Below, in pieces: positions 45,782 through 54,600 of a DNA stretch of 64,000 bases; the first letter of the stretch is position 1; each line of letters begins with the position of its first letter. The position numbers were made by a program, and so were the translations under genes. The DNA lies in assembly GCA_041941305.1 (NCBI GenBank), contig JBGTQJ010000011.1, positions 124,001 through 188,000 of the forward strand, read 5' to 3'. The notes under the pieces were generated by a model. The model was not told where the DNA came from. It saw only the letters and a program-made list of their open reading frames with translations, and did not search any database. This DNA comes from JANSWP01 sp041941305. Lineage in GTDB: Bacteria > Bacteroidota > Bacteroidia > Chitinophagales > Saprospiraceae.

Positions 45782-46933
45782 CTACTCTTCTCCTTTTTCC
45801 AAAAAACCTGAAACCTTCATTGCTTTTTCATCCCAATATTCATCGCTTTGGAAGTTATATGCTGTAGGTTTATAATCCCCTATGATTGCTACATCAGCAC
45901 TTTCAGGAACATCCAAATCTAATAGATAATAGACGGAGTTCACAAAAAGCCTCCGTAGCTCCTCGTTCAGTATATCTGAAGAAGCTCCGATAGTCGAAGT
46001 AATGCTATACCCTTCAATTCCATCAGCTATTTGATAGCTCTTAGTCCAAACAATTGGCATCATGGGGTTATTGGGATCTCTTGAATCTGGATTCTCTGGA
46101 TCAGCAGTAGCAATTTCATCATCTGAAGGCTTCATACCAAAAAATATATCTTCTTTATCAAACTCCCCTGCCCGATTAACTACTTGTCCAAGAACAATCG
46201 GGTTGGCATCTCCTGGAAGTGGCAAGGGCATTCCATATACATCGGTTGATCCCCAAATCTTCCCATCGGATATTCCCTTTAAAATGGGATTCTCACTTGC
46301 TCCGGGAGCAAAAATTCCCCTGGTACTTTGATGTTTATGATGCCCATGGTGATAGTACCAATTGGCACCTAAAATTTTTCTTCCAAATCCACCTTCCCAA
46401 TCCGAGTCCTCATTTTTATAATAATTTCCCCAATGCAAATATTGACTTGTACTGTCTTTAAAGCGGAAAGCATGGGTGGCTGTTCGAATTGCAATCAGTG
46501 GTTTTCCATTCTTCAAAAAATTCTCAAAATATTGCATTTGTTCATTTGGCAAATCCCGAAAACGAGTAAATAAAATCATTAGATCCGCTTCTTCCAAAGA
46601 TGCTACTCCAGGAATGTTTCCTACATAATTGGGATCAACGATACCTGGATGATTTGGATCTTGAGCAAATAAAACACGGCAATCAAAACCATGACGAGAC
46701 GCAAGTATTTTTGCAAGCTGAGGCAAGGCTTCTTCTGAACGGTATTCTTCATCACCACTCACCAATACAATTTTTTTGCTCTTGTAAACACTTCTATCGC
46801 CTTGAAAAGTAATCCATTCAACAGGCGATTTATCATCATCATTCATTGTCCATTCTAATTGAACTGGTTGGTCTTGGCAGCTCAGAAACAAGCTGCTTGA
46901 AAAAATTATGAAGAATTGGAGATTACTGCTCAT
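45782..46933 (-). CDS. ThuA-like domain lipoprotein
   Basis: Secreted lipoprotein of 383 residues (signal 1-19, lipobox LFLSC) with a ThuA-like (trehalose utilisation, class I glutamine-amidotransferase fold) domain: KIVLVSGDEEYRSEEALPQLAKILASRHGFDCRVLF, ADLMILFTRFRDLPNEQMQYFENFLKNGKPLIAIRTATHAFRF. The following HWGNYYKNEDSDWEGGFGRKILGANWYYHHGHHKH is His-rich. Members occur with glucoside 3-dehydrogenase-type systems in Bacteroidetes and Planctomycetes. Enzyme activity unproven. It is separated from the Tm-1-like gene by 204 bases carrying a strong hairpin, so probably an independent transcript. Confidence 0.9.
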   Translation of the reverse strand: MSSNLQFFIIFSSSLFLSCQDQPVQLEWTMNDDDKSPVEWITFQGDRSVYKSKKIVLVSGDEEYRSEEALPQLAKILASRHGFDCRVLFAQDPNHPGIVDPNYVGNIPGVASLEEADLMILFTRFRDLPNEQMQYFENFLKNGKPLIAIRTATHAFRFKDSTSQYLHWGNYYKNEDSDWEGGFGRKILGANWYYHHGHHKHQSTRGIFAPGASENPILKGISDGKIWGSTDVYGMPLPLPGDANPIVLGQVVNRAGEFDKEDIFFGMKPSDDEIATADPENPDSRDPNNPMMPIVWTKSYQIADGIEGYSITSTIGASSDILNEELRRLFVNSVYYLLDLDVPESADVAIIGDYKPTAYNFQSDEYWDEKAMKVSGFLEKGEE

Positions 46934-46988
46934 GGTAAGTTTCGTTTTGTAATTAGCGCAAGATGCGAACTATAATCCTCGCTCGAAG

Positions 46989-47040
46989 GGGTTTTAGGGG
47001 AGAACCGGGCTGGAACCAGCCTATTTCTCCCCTAAAACCC
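46989..47040 (-). terminator. Two-tier palindrome, probable terminator of the Tm-1-like gene
   Basis: GGGTTTTAGGGGAGAA (46989-47004) pairs exactly with 47025-47040, and inside it GGCTGG (47008-47013) pairs with CCAGCC (47016-47021). The bracketed stem of 16 + 6 bp is very stable and lies downstream of the Tm-1-like gene, upstream of the ThuA-like gene. No T-run is obvious, so it may act by stalling or processing. Confidence 0.6.
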
Positions 47041-47061
47041 ATCGTGAGTGCAGCTTTGCTG

Positions 47062-47097
47062 CGCGAACTTTGACCGTTCGCAACTTGAATTAATTAG
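47062..47097. repeat. Second copy of the TTGCGAAC-type hairpin
   Basis: GCGAAC (about 47063-47068) pairs with GTTCGC (about 47076-47081) around a 7-base loop; the right arm continues CAACTTGAATTAATTA, 19 of 21 bases identical to the right arm at 43336-43356. It is a dispersed non-coding repeat. Confidence 0.55.
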
Positions 47098-47137
47098 ACT
47101 CATTTTAATTGAGTATAGAATCAATAATTTTGGTGGC

Positions 47138-48364
47138 TCAGGATTTTTCTTCAATTAAAGAAATCAATAAATCTACAGCTTCCCTTACAAATTCAGGATC
47201 TTCAACATAATGTTCTCTTTCTACTACTTCGATGTTAGCAGGCAGATTTGATTTCAAACGATCGAAAAATGCAATATCAGATTCAGAGTCGTGCAAAACT
47301 CCCCCTACTTTAGAATAACTGCCAACTCCCCCTTTGGGAATCATGAAATAAGCTTTATCTTTTGTATGCTGTAATCGCTGGCAAATATCATCCGCCACTT
47401 TTTGAATCTCTTCTGCATTTAATCTGGGGACAAAAATCACAGGGCTATGAAATACATATTTGTGGTTTTTGTATTCCTCTGGAACTTCATTGGCAGCAAC
47501 AAAAATTCCCAAATGTTCTGCACCTCCTGGACAAAGAACTTGTGGAAGGCCTAATTTACCTGCTACGGTCAATCGCTCAGCCCCCCCTGCCCTTAAAGCC
47601 GACCAATTATCATCCGCGATTTCTCCCATTGCATAATCAAATACTGCCCCAATGATGCCCTCTTTCATCATTTGTTCCATCGCTTGGCCACCTGAACCAA
47701 CTGCGTGGAAAACAATTACTTCATAACCTTTTTGTTCAAAAAATCGAATTGCCTCCATTGCTCCCTTGGTGAGCACACCCAAATTAGTCATTCCGATTAA
47801 TGGCTTTTCTCCTTTTTCAACTGTAAATTTTATCTCAACATCTGCCATTCCACATGCTGCTGCTGCTGCGTTTGCCAATATTTTTCTAGTAAAGGGATTT
47901 AATTTTAAAATATCACTCACAGAGAACATCATGGTGATGTCTTTAATACCTACAAAGCTAGAAGTATCACCTGAAGCAACAGTTGAAACCATTACTTTTG
48001 GGAAACCATAGGGAAGGGACTGCATGATTTCACAACAGGTTGAAGTGCCCTGAGTACCACCTAATCCAATTAGGGCATGAACCTCATTTGAGGAGACAGC
48101 CCTTTGCAAAATATGGATGGCACCACCTACTACAAAAGGATTGGACTTTTCACGAGTAGGATCTTTTAATATTTCAGACAGTTTTCCACCCCCCATGGAA
48201 ATTACTGTTGCTCTGTCTATATCAGCTTCTATTCCTGCAATTCCAACTACCCCAATATCAATCAACAAAGCTTTGTTTCCACGAGCTTCGATTTGTTCTT
48301 TCAAAAAACCTGCTTCCTGATCTTTAGTATCAAGGGTGATAAGTAGTGCGATCGTTTTTGACAT
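47138..48364 (-). CDS. Tm-1-like ATP-binding domain protein (UPF0261)
   Basis: Cytoplasmic protein of 408 residues of the UPF0261/Tm-1-like family. It opens SKTIALLITLDTKDQEAGFLKEQIEARGNKALLIDIGVVG, with glycine-rich segments VISMGGGKLSEIL, GLGGTQGTSTCCEIMQ and KVMVSTVASGDTSSFVGIKDI, and a second half beginning ANEVPEEYKNHKYVFHSPVIFVPRLNAEEI. The plant antiviral protein Tm-1 carries this domain, which binds ATP, fused to a TIM-barrel domain. Here the partner is the adjacent gene (48413-49273). Role in bacteria is unknown; neighbours suggest catabolism. Confidence 0.92.
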   Translation of the reverse strand: MSKTIALLITLDTKDQEAGFLKEQIEARGNKALLIDIGVVGIAGIEADIDRATVISMGGGKLSEILKDPTREKSNPFVVGGAIHILQRAVSSNEVHALIGLGGTQGTSTCCEIMQSLPYGFPKVMVSTVASGDTSSFVGIKDITMMFSVSDILKLNPFTRKILANAAAAACGMADVEIKFTVEKGEKPLIGMTNLGVLTKGAMEAIRFFEQKGYEVIVFHAVGSGGQAMEQMMKEGIIGAVFDYAMGEIADDNWSALRAGGAERLTVAGKLGLPQVLCPGGAEHLGIFVAANEVPEEYKNHKYVFHSPVIFVPRLNAEEIQKVADDICQRLQHTKDKAYFMIPKGGVGSYSKVGGVLHDSESDIAFFDRLKSNLPANIEVVEREHYVEDPEFVREAVDLLISLIEEKS

Positions 48365-48412
48365 AACAGTTGATTTTGAATGATTAGGATAAGCTGGATT
48401 TCAAAGTGAAAG

Positions 48413-49273
48413 TTATTTTTCAGGAAACTTCAAATCTGCAAATTCCTTTGCAGTAGAATAAACTGCTTTTTCTATTGGAATTCGTTCAGTTGAAGACCCA
48501 GTCCAAATGCCATCGCAAGAAGTGTGATTGAGCATATACTGCGCATCCTCTGGTGTAACCATTCCAGCACCATGTGCAATTAAAATTACATCTGGTTTGA
48601 TTTTCCTCATCTTTTGATTAGCTACCTCTGTTCTCCTTGCTGTTTCTTCAAGAGGTTCCCCTGAATCATACCCTTTTAAGCCTCCTTTTGTGGTACCTGC
48701 ATGATAACAAAAAATATCAGGTTGCGCTTCTTCCATTATCCGAATGCTATCTTCCATATCAAATGCCAATCCTATAGAAACCATATCCATTTCCTTAGCC
48801 AGTTTCAATAATTCTATTTCATTATCGAGCGTAATTCCACTCTTGGTCAAAACTCTGTAAATCTCGCTATCCTTATCTACATAACTGATTGAGGGTCCAA
48901 TATTAGAAGCAGAATAAACCCCCATTGCCTTACATTCATTCAAAACCATTCTCATATCTTTTAATGGATCATTGGCATTCAGGCAGGCACATATAAAGGC
49001 ATCTCCTTTAATAGCAGGCATGATATCCTCACGTGTGTAGTTCAATGTTTGGCGATTGGAATCCAAAATTGGCCACATCATAGACATGGTTCCCATGCCA
49101 TTGGCTCTCAATCTTGCTCCAGAAAACGTGTTGATGCAGTCTGCTCCAGCCTTTTCTAATAGACTCGCAACCAGACCACTTCCTGCGCTAGCGATAAGGA
49201 TTGGAATCCTGTTTTCTACTTTTTTCCTCAGTTTGCTCAAAATAGCTTCTCTCGAAGTGTGTTTTACTATCAT
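48413..49273 (-). CDS. Phosphoenolpyruvate hydrolase-family TIM-barrel protein
   Basis: A (beta/alpha)8 protein of 286 residues of the family annotated phosphoenolpyruvate hydrolase or TIM-barrel signal transduction protein. Motifs: RIPILIASAGSGLVASLLEKAGADCINTFSGARLR, MMWPILDSNRQTLNYTREDIMPAIKGDAFICACLNANDP, YSASNIGPSISYVDKDSEIYRVL, IFCYHAGTTKGGLKGYDSG and VILIAHGAGMVTPEDAQYML. It precedes the Tm-1-like gene by 48 bases in transcription order. In plant and fungal Tm-1 proteins the equivalent domain is the C-terminal half. Enzyme reaction is not established. Confidence 0.93.
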   Translation of the reverse strand: MIVKHTSREAILSKLRKKVENRIPILIASAGSGLVASLLEKAGADCINTFSGARLRANGMGTMSMMWPILDSNRQTLNYTREDIMPAIKGDAFICACLNANDPLKDMRMVLNECKAMGVYSASNIGPSISYVDKDSEIYRVLTKSGITLDNEIELLKLAKEMDMVSIGLAFDMEDSIRIMEEAQPDIFCYHAGTTKGGLKGYDSGEPLEETARRTEVANQKMRKIKPDVILIAHGAGMVTPEDAQYMLNHTSCDGIWTGSSTERIPIEKAVYSTAKEFADLKFPEK

Positions 49274-49314
49274 GGTTTTTAACTTAAATTATGCTTGTTG
49301 AATGAATTAAATAT

Positions 49315-49473
49315 TCAATTGTATGGTATCACAATTACATAGAACTCTTCTGTATCCAAACCTGGCTCTTTTCGTTTAATCCTCAACATTTGTTTATTCT
49401 CATCAAATAGGATAAACTTCCAATTTGTATCCAAGGCTGTACGAGGAGGGTTGACATCAAATAACCCTGTCAT
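49315..49473 (-). CDS. Candidate 52-aa small protein overlapping the aldolase gene end
   Basis: An ATG (49473) inside the last codons of the aldolase/dehydrogenase gene starts a frame of 52 residues ending TGA at 49315, overlapping it by 17 bases. The peptide begins MTGLFDVNPPRTALDTNWKF and continues with charged segments (DENKQMLRIKRKEPGLD) to EEFYVIVIPYN. Codon use resembles real genes here, unlike a chance frame. The overlap suggests translational coupling. It lies between two catabolic genes on the same strand. No family recognised; it is below the usual length of gene callers. A remnant of a longer gene is the main alternative. Confidence 0.45.
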   Translation of the reverse strand: MTGLFDVNPPRTALDTNWKFILFDENKQMLRIKRKEPGLDTEEFYVIVIPYN

Positions 49474-51427
49474 TGCCTCCATCTATTGGAATTTGAGCCC
49501 CTGTAACTTTTGAAAAAGTTTTGCCTAGCATAGTTACTGCTAGTTCCGCTACATCTTTAGATTGCACCTCCGTTTTTAACACATTATTGGTTTTATACTC
49601 ATCTACTGTCAAGCCATAATGTTTGGCTCTTACGGCTAAAACTTCTTCTGTCCAGATAGCCGTGTCATAAACAGCATTCGGATGGAGCATATTTACCCGA
49701 ATTCCTTTTTTTCCTAACTCCATTGCAGCAATCCTTCCCAATTGGGTTAATCCAGCTTTAGCCACTGAATAAGCAGCAGCCCCCGGTCCTGGAGCAGGTA
49801 CATTTTTAGATGCAATCAGCACAATCGCCGGATCATAACCCAACTCCAAATAAGGTAAACATAGTTTGATTAACTGCTGATGGCTGGTGAGATTAATGTC
49901 CATACTTTTTTGCCAAACGGCTTCCTCCATTTGACCAATTTGCGCACTTTGGGGAAATATACCTGCATTGGAGATAAACATATCAAGGCCACCAAAAAAT
50001 GCAACAGTCTTCTCAATGGCCTTTTTTAATTGTTTTATATCTGTCACATCACAACGGATGCCCAATATTTCTTTTCTGTCAAAACATTCTACTACCTCAG
50101 GATTAATATCTAAAGCTGCCACCACTGCTCCCTCATTAACCAACTTTTCCACGCAAGCTTTACCAATTCCACTTGCTGCCCCAGTGACAAGAGCAATTTT
50201 TCCCTGAAGAGATTTTGGCTTTCCAGCTTTTTTCAGTTTAGCTTGCTCCAAGCTCCAATATTCCATTTCAAATAAATCGGATTGCGTTAAAACCTTCCAG
50301 CCTCCTAATTGCTCTGCCTGGTAAATGGCATTTTGGGTATGCCTGGAAATATCTTCAATAATTTTTATTGCCTTCACACTGAGTCCAAAAGAGAGGGTCC
50401 CAAAGCCAGGCCATATTGCCCATCGAGGAGCAGGATCTAACTGTACTTGCTCGCCAGTGTTGTGTTTTTCAAAATATTGATTATAGGATTTAACATAATC
50501 ATTGAGATCACTTTCCAGGTTATCTGACAAAAGTACAGGCGTTCTTTTTGTTCGAATGATGTGATCAGGGGTCAATGGACCTCGGTTTGAAATATCTGCT
50601 ACATTTTTCAAATTGCTAAAAGCAGTTGCAGTTCCTGAATTATTTAAACGACATAAGACCGGTTTTTTCCAAATTCGAGAAACTTGGTTTCGGATTTTTG
50701 CTACTTCCAAAGTATTGACTCTTTTGCTTTCTTCACTTGCTACATTTTGAATGCCTTTTTGAGTTAAATAATCTTCAGCTTTAGTCACTATCTCGATCAT
50801 CTTTTCATAGCTGATTTTTGGATCATCGTGAAAAGTAAAAACCCCGTGATTGAGCAAAATCATTCCATCTATAGCATCCCAATTCATTCCTTTTGTCATT
50901 TCATAGATTTTTTTAGCCAAAATGAAGCCTGGCATGACGTAAGGAATGATTAAAATACTATCTCCATAAATTTCCTTAATGAGTTTTTCTCCGTATGGAG
51001 TATTGGTCAATGTAACTACCGCATCGGCATGTGTGTGATCTACAAATGTAAAGGGGATAATCGCATGTAAAATAGCTTCTACGGAAGGATTCGGTGCCGA
51101 GGGATTTGTCATTGCCATCCGTTGATTTTTCACCATATCTATGTCCGACAAACTATCCAATTCCGCTAATCGTTGTAAGGTAGCGAGCTTCACAGGGGCA
51201 AAGCCTGGTCCTTCAATCGTTGCTAAATCCCATCCGCTTCCCTTGACATAAAGGATATCTTCTTCCTCTCCAAAAATGTTTTTCTGTTTAATTTTTACCG
51301 AGGTGTTCCCCCCTCCATGCATGACCAAATCTTCTTCCTTTCCTAATAATCTGGAAGTATAGACCCTTAATTCCAGCAAATCATTACCAAATCCTTTTAC
51401 TTCTTTTTCGTCCCAGGAGCTTATCAT
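49457..51427 (-). CDS. Bifunctional class II aldolase / short-chain dehydrogenase
   Basis: Fusion protein of 656 residues. Residues about 1-370 are a class II aldolase/adducin domain: LLGKEEDLVMHGGGNTSVKIKQ, HAIIPFTFVDHTHADAVVTLT (metal His-x-His), MILLNHGVFTFHDD. Residues about 400-656 are a short-chain dehydrogenase: GKIALVTGAASGIGKACVEKL (TGxxxGIG, NAD site), FISNAGIF, and the catalytic YSVAKAGLTQLGR (YxxxK). The layout is that of L-rhamnulose-1-phosphate aldolase/lactaldehyde dehydrogenase (RhaEW) proteins, but the substrate is not certain without isomerase or kinase genes nearby. Central gene of the putative catabolic cluster. Confidence 0.93.
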   Translation of the reverse strand: MISSWDEKEVKGFGNDLLELRVYTSRLLGKEEDLVMHGGGNTSVKIKQKNIFGEEEDILYVKGSGWDLATIEGPGFAPVKLATLQRLAELDSLSDIDMVKNQRMAMTNPSAPNPSVEAILHAIIPFTFVDHTHADAVVTLTNTPYGEKLIKEIYGDSILIIPYVMPGFILAKKIYEMTKGMNWDAIDGMILLNHGVFTFHDDPKISYEKMIEIVTKAEDYLTQKGIQNVASEESKRVNTLEVAKIRNQVSRIWKKPVLCRLNNSGTATAFSNLKNVADISNRGPLTPDHIIRTKRTPVLLSDNLESDLNDYVKSYNQYFEKHNTGEQVQLDPAPRWAIWPGFGTLSFGLSVKAIKIIEDISRHTQNAIYQAEQLGGWKVLTQSDLFEMEYWSLEQAKLKKAGKPKSLQGKIALVTGAASGIGKACVEKLVNEGAVVAALDINPEVVECFDRKEILGIRCDVTDIKQLKKAIEKTVAFFGGLDMFISNAGIFPQSAQIGQMEEAVWQKSMDINLTSHQQLIKLCLPYLELGYDPAIVLIASKNVPAPGPGAAAYSVAKAGLTQLGRIAAMELGKKGIRVNMLHPNAVYDTAIWTEEVLAVRAKHYGLTVDEYKTNNVLKTEVQSKDVAELAVTMLGKTFSKVTGAQIPIDGGNDRVI

Positions 51428-51507
51428 TCTTTCCTAATTTATGTTTTGAAATTTAATTATAGTCTAGCTTAATTATACTGACAAACTATCTTGTACCCAT
51501 ATTCTTT

Positions 51508-51586
51508 TTCAAGGTCAAGTTCAAGATAAAGTTCAAGTCCACTATTAAACATTGGTTGACCTTGACCTTGGACTTGACCTTGAACG
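51508..51586. repeat. Hairpin built from CAAGGT/CAAGTT hexamer repeats
   Basis: The left arm (51508-51540) is a run of 6-base units of the form TTCAAG/GTCAAG; the right arm (51554-51586) is the complementary run GTTGAC/CTTGAC/CTTGGA. They can pair in several registers. Located between the cytochrome-type gene and the aldolase gene, both minus. Confidence 0.6.
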
Positions 51587-51618
51587 TTAAAGCGGTATAA
51601 GTTTATGTGTCATTACAT

Positions 51619-54600
51619 CTAATCATTAGGATATTGTTGTAACAAATCTTCAGCTTTAAAAAATTGAGAATTGCCCTCAATTGATGCTCGAACACTTTCT
51701 ACCTTGTCCGTTGAGACAACAGATGCCTTATTACCAAATGAATTTCTGACAAATGTTAAAACCGCAGCCACTTCTTCATCCTTCAATAAACCTCCAAATG
51801 GCGTCATGGGCACTTGCCCTGGGTATTTCTTCCCATTGACTTCCATCGGACCAATGATGCCATTCAAAGTAAGTTTTATCAATCGCTCTTCACTACCTGT
51901 CACCCAATTTGTTTCTACTAAAGGTGGAAAACCTGAAGCCTCAAGGCCTTTCCCATTTGGTTGGTGACAAGTTACACAATAGCCATCTCTATGGTATATT
52001 TCCTTTCCTTTTTTAAATAACTCCAAATCAGCTCCTTCCAAATGAGTTATTATTTCTTCCTCCTTTTCTTCAATCACAATATCCCTGTTTAGATGAGCCA
52101 AAGCAGTACCATGCGCATGAATCATCCAATCATCTAAGGGTTTTTTAGCGGCTTCCAAGACTATCGGAATCCCAACCTCTTTTGGAAGCCAGGAAGCAGC
52201 AACAAAAGCTTCAAGTCGAACACGCCCATGATCATCTTTAACTGCCTCCATCAATAATTCAGCTTGATTTTCTATTTGATGCCCTCCATAGCGCAGTACT
52301 CTGACAGCAGCAGCTCTTGCCCTGAAATCTTTCGCTTTAAGTAATTGGTTTAATAATGCCTCATCAATTTGATTTAAGCCCCATGTGACCCAAAGCGCTT
52401 CCAATAAATGATGTTCATATCGAGGGTTATCTTTATCCAAATCAGTAATCCATCTTTCCAGCTCATTTAAAACATCGGAAGTATTGCGCCCTCTTAGCTC
52501 ACGACGGCTTCTGTATCGACTTCTGTATTCAGGAAGTTTTAAGTTGTTTAATAAGGTTTCGATACTCGCACCAGAAACTTTTGCAGGCTCTACTAATGTG
52601 CGAGAAGGGTAAGTAATTCTATAAATTCTCCCATGAACGTGATCGCGAAATGGATCCCTCGCATTGTGCTGCATATGTCCAATCAATACATTGTGCCAAT
52701 CAACCAAATAAAGCGATCCATCAGGGGCGAATTCCATATCCACTGGTCGGAAATTCTTATCTGACCCTTTTACAAGATCCAAACGGTGCAGACTTTTATA
52801 TCCTGTAGAATCATCCAACATCGAATGTTGTTTGGTTCCCAAAAATCCAATGGTATTATTTATCATAAGATCTCCCTGTACTTCATCGGGGAAATGACGG
52901 CTTGAAACAAACTCCAATCCTGAGGTGGGACGAACTCTATGTTTATCTTCAATTAGATTAAAAGATTTGTGGGTCCCTTTCCCATATATGGGTTTAATAG
53001 AACCTGGCATCATCCAGCGAACATCGGGACCCGATGTTTCTGCAAAAAAGTTTTGCCCCCATTCATCGAAAGCGATTCCCCATGGGTTCGGAATGGACAA
53101 TTGGGCTGTCCTTTCAAGATGATGCCGTTGTGGGGTATACCTGAAAAAACCTCCGTTTGTTCCCCTTACCGGACCATAAGAAGTTTCCACATTAGTATGT
53201 AAAAAAACGCCTTCACCCATATAAATTGCTCCAGAGGGATCAGCACAAAAGGCACTAATAACATGATGTGTGTCATGATCATCAAAACCACTCAGAATGA
53301 TTTTTTTCTTATCAGCCTTGTCATCTCCATCTGTATCCATTAATAGTATCAGGTTGGTACCTTGACCAACGTAAACGCCTTCTGGGGCAAACTCAAATCC
53401 AACAGGTAAGTGTAATCCATCGGAAAAAGTGATTTGTTTATCTGCTTTTCCATCTTTATCTAAATCTTCCAAAATGATGAGTTTGTCGTTGGGTCTGGAA
53501 TCCCCTGGACGATGGTGTGGATAACTCGGCATCACTGCCACCCAAAGTCGTCCTTTATTATCAAATGACAATTGAACAGGATTTGCCAAATCCGGAAATT
53601 CTTTTTCCGATGCAAATAATTCAATTTTATAGCCTGGTGCTGCGGTGAGTTGATTTAGCGCATCATCCCCATAAAGGTATTCAGGGCTACCATTTTTTTC
53701 GTTCAATTGATAATTGGTTTCCACTTTTGGAAGGGTATGTGTAGTTCCATCTGCTGCCACTAAATTCAATTTTTCTCCTTTCAAAGCTTTCAAAATCCCT
53801 TGATCTCTTAAGTGGGTCATCTCCCTGATTTTCTTCAGTTCATCCGGATAATTATCTGGCCCAAATGGATTATACCTTCTTCCATAAACGTGTACCCCAT
53901 TGGGTATTTTAAAATCATTGTGCCAAAACCAGTTTTTTTCTAAAACTGCTTCATGGACTAAATCCCTGTATTCGTTTGCAATTGCCGACCCTCCAAAAAT
54001 TTTATCCGCCAGGTATTTTGACAACATTGCATAGCCCTCATCGGTCAGTTGCGAACCATCTATGGTCAACTGTTTTCCTTTTTCAAACCATTTTTTTGTT
54101 GGAGAATACACATTAACGAAGGGGATGCGGGTTTTTTCTGCAACTTCCCGCATAGCTTCTGTATAAAGCGCCAGATTGGCATTTTCTTTTTTGCCGTTTG
54201 GTAAATCTTTTATTTCAGAAAGATTTTGAAAAGCTATTGGTGAGACTAAAACCACTTGTACAAAGGATGTCCCATTATATTTTTGAATTTGAGCATATTG
54301 CAAGAATGCTTTTAATTCTGCCTTGAAATTTTCCAGACCTTCTTTTCCCTGAAATGATTCATTGTATCCAAAAAAGGCTAAAACGATATCTGCTTTAAGG
54401 CGAGTCAGCCATTCGTCTGGGCTCTCAAAATGCCCTTGGCTATTGGAGTTTCTGGCAAGTTCAGTTTGAAATTTTTCTGCTCCTGGAAATGCCCATGGAG
54501 AAACCCTTCCCGGGTGAGGTCGAAATCCAGGTGTGTTGCCTCCGTCACACAAATTCCTAACAATAATCGCACTATCAGGAAAACGTAGTTGTATTTCAGT

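Noticed and set aside
47138..49273. Calling the Tm-1-like pair an antiviral defence system
   Set aside because: The only link to viruses is the plant protein; the local context is metabolic, with no nuclease, toxin or mobile element nearby.
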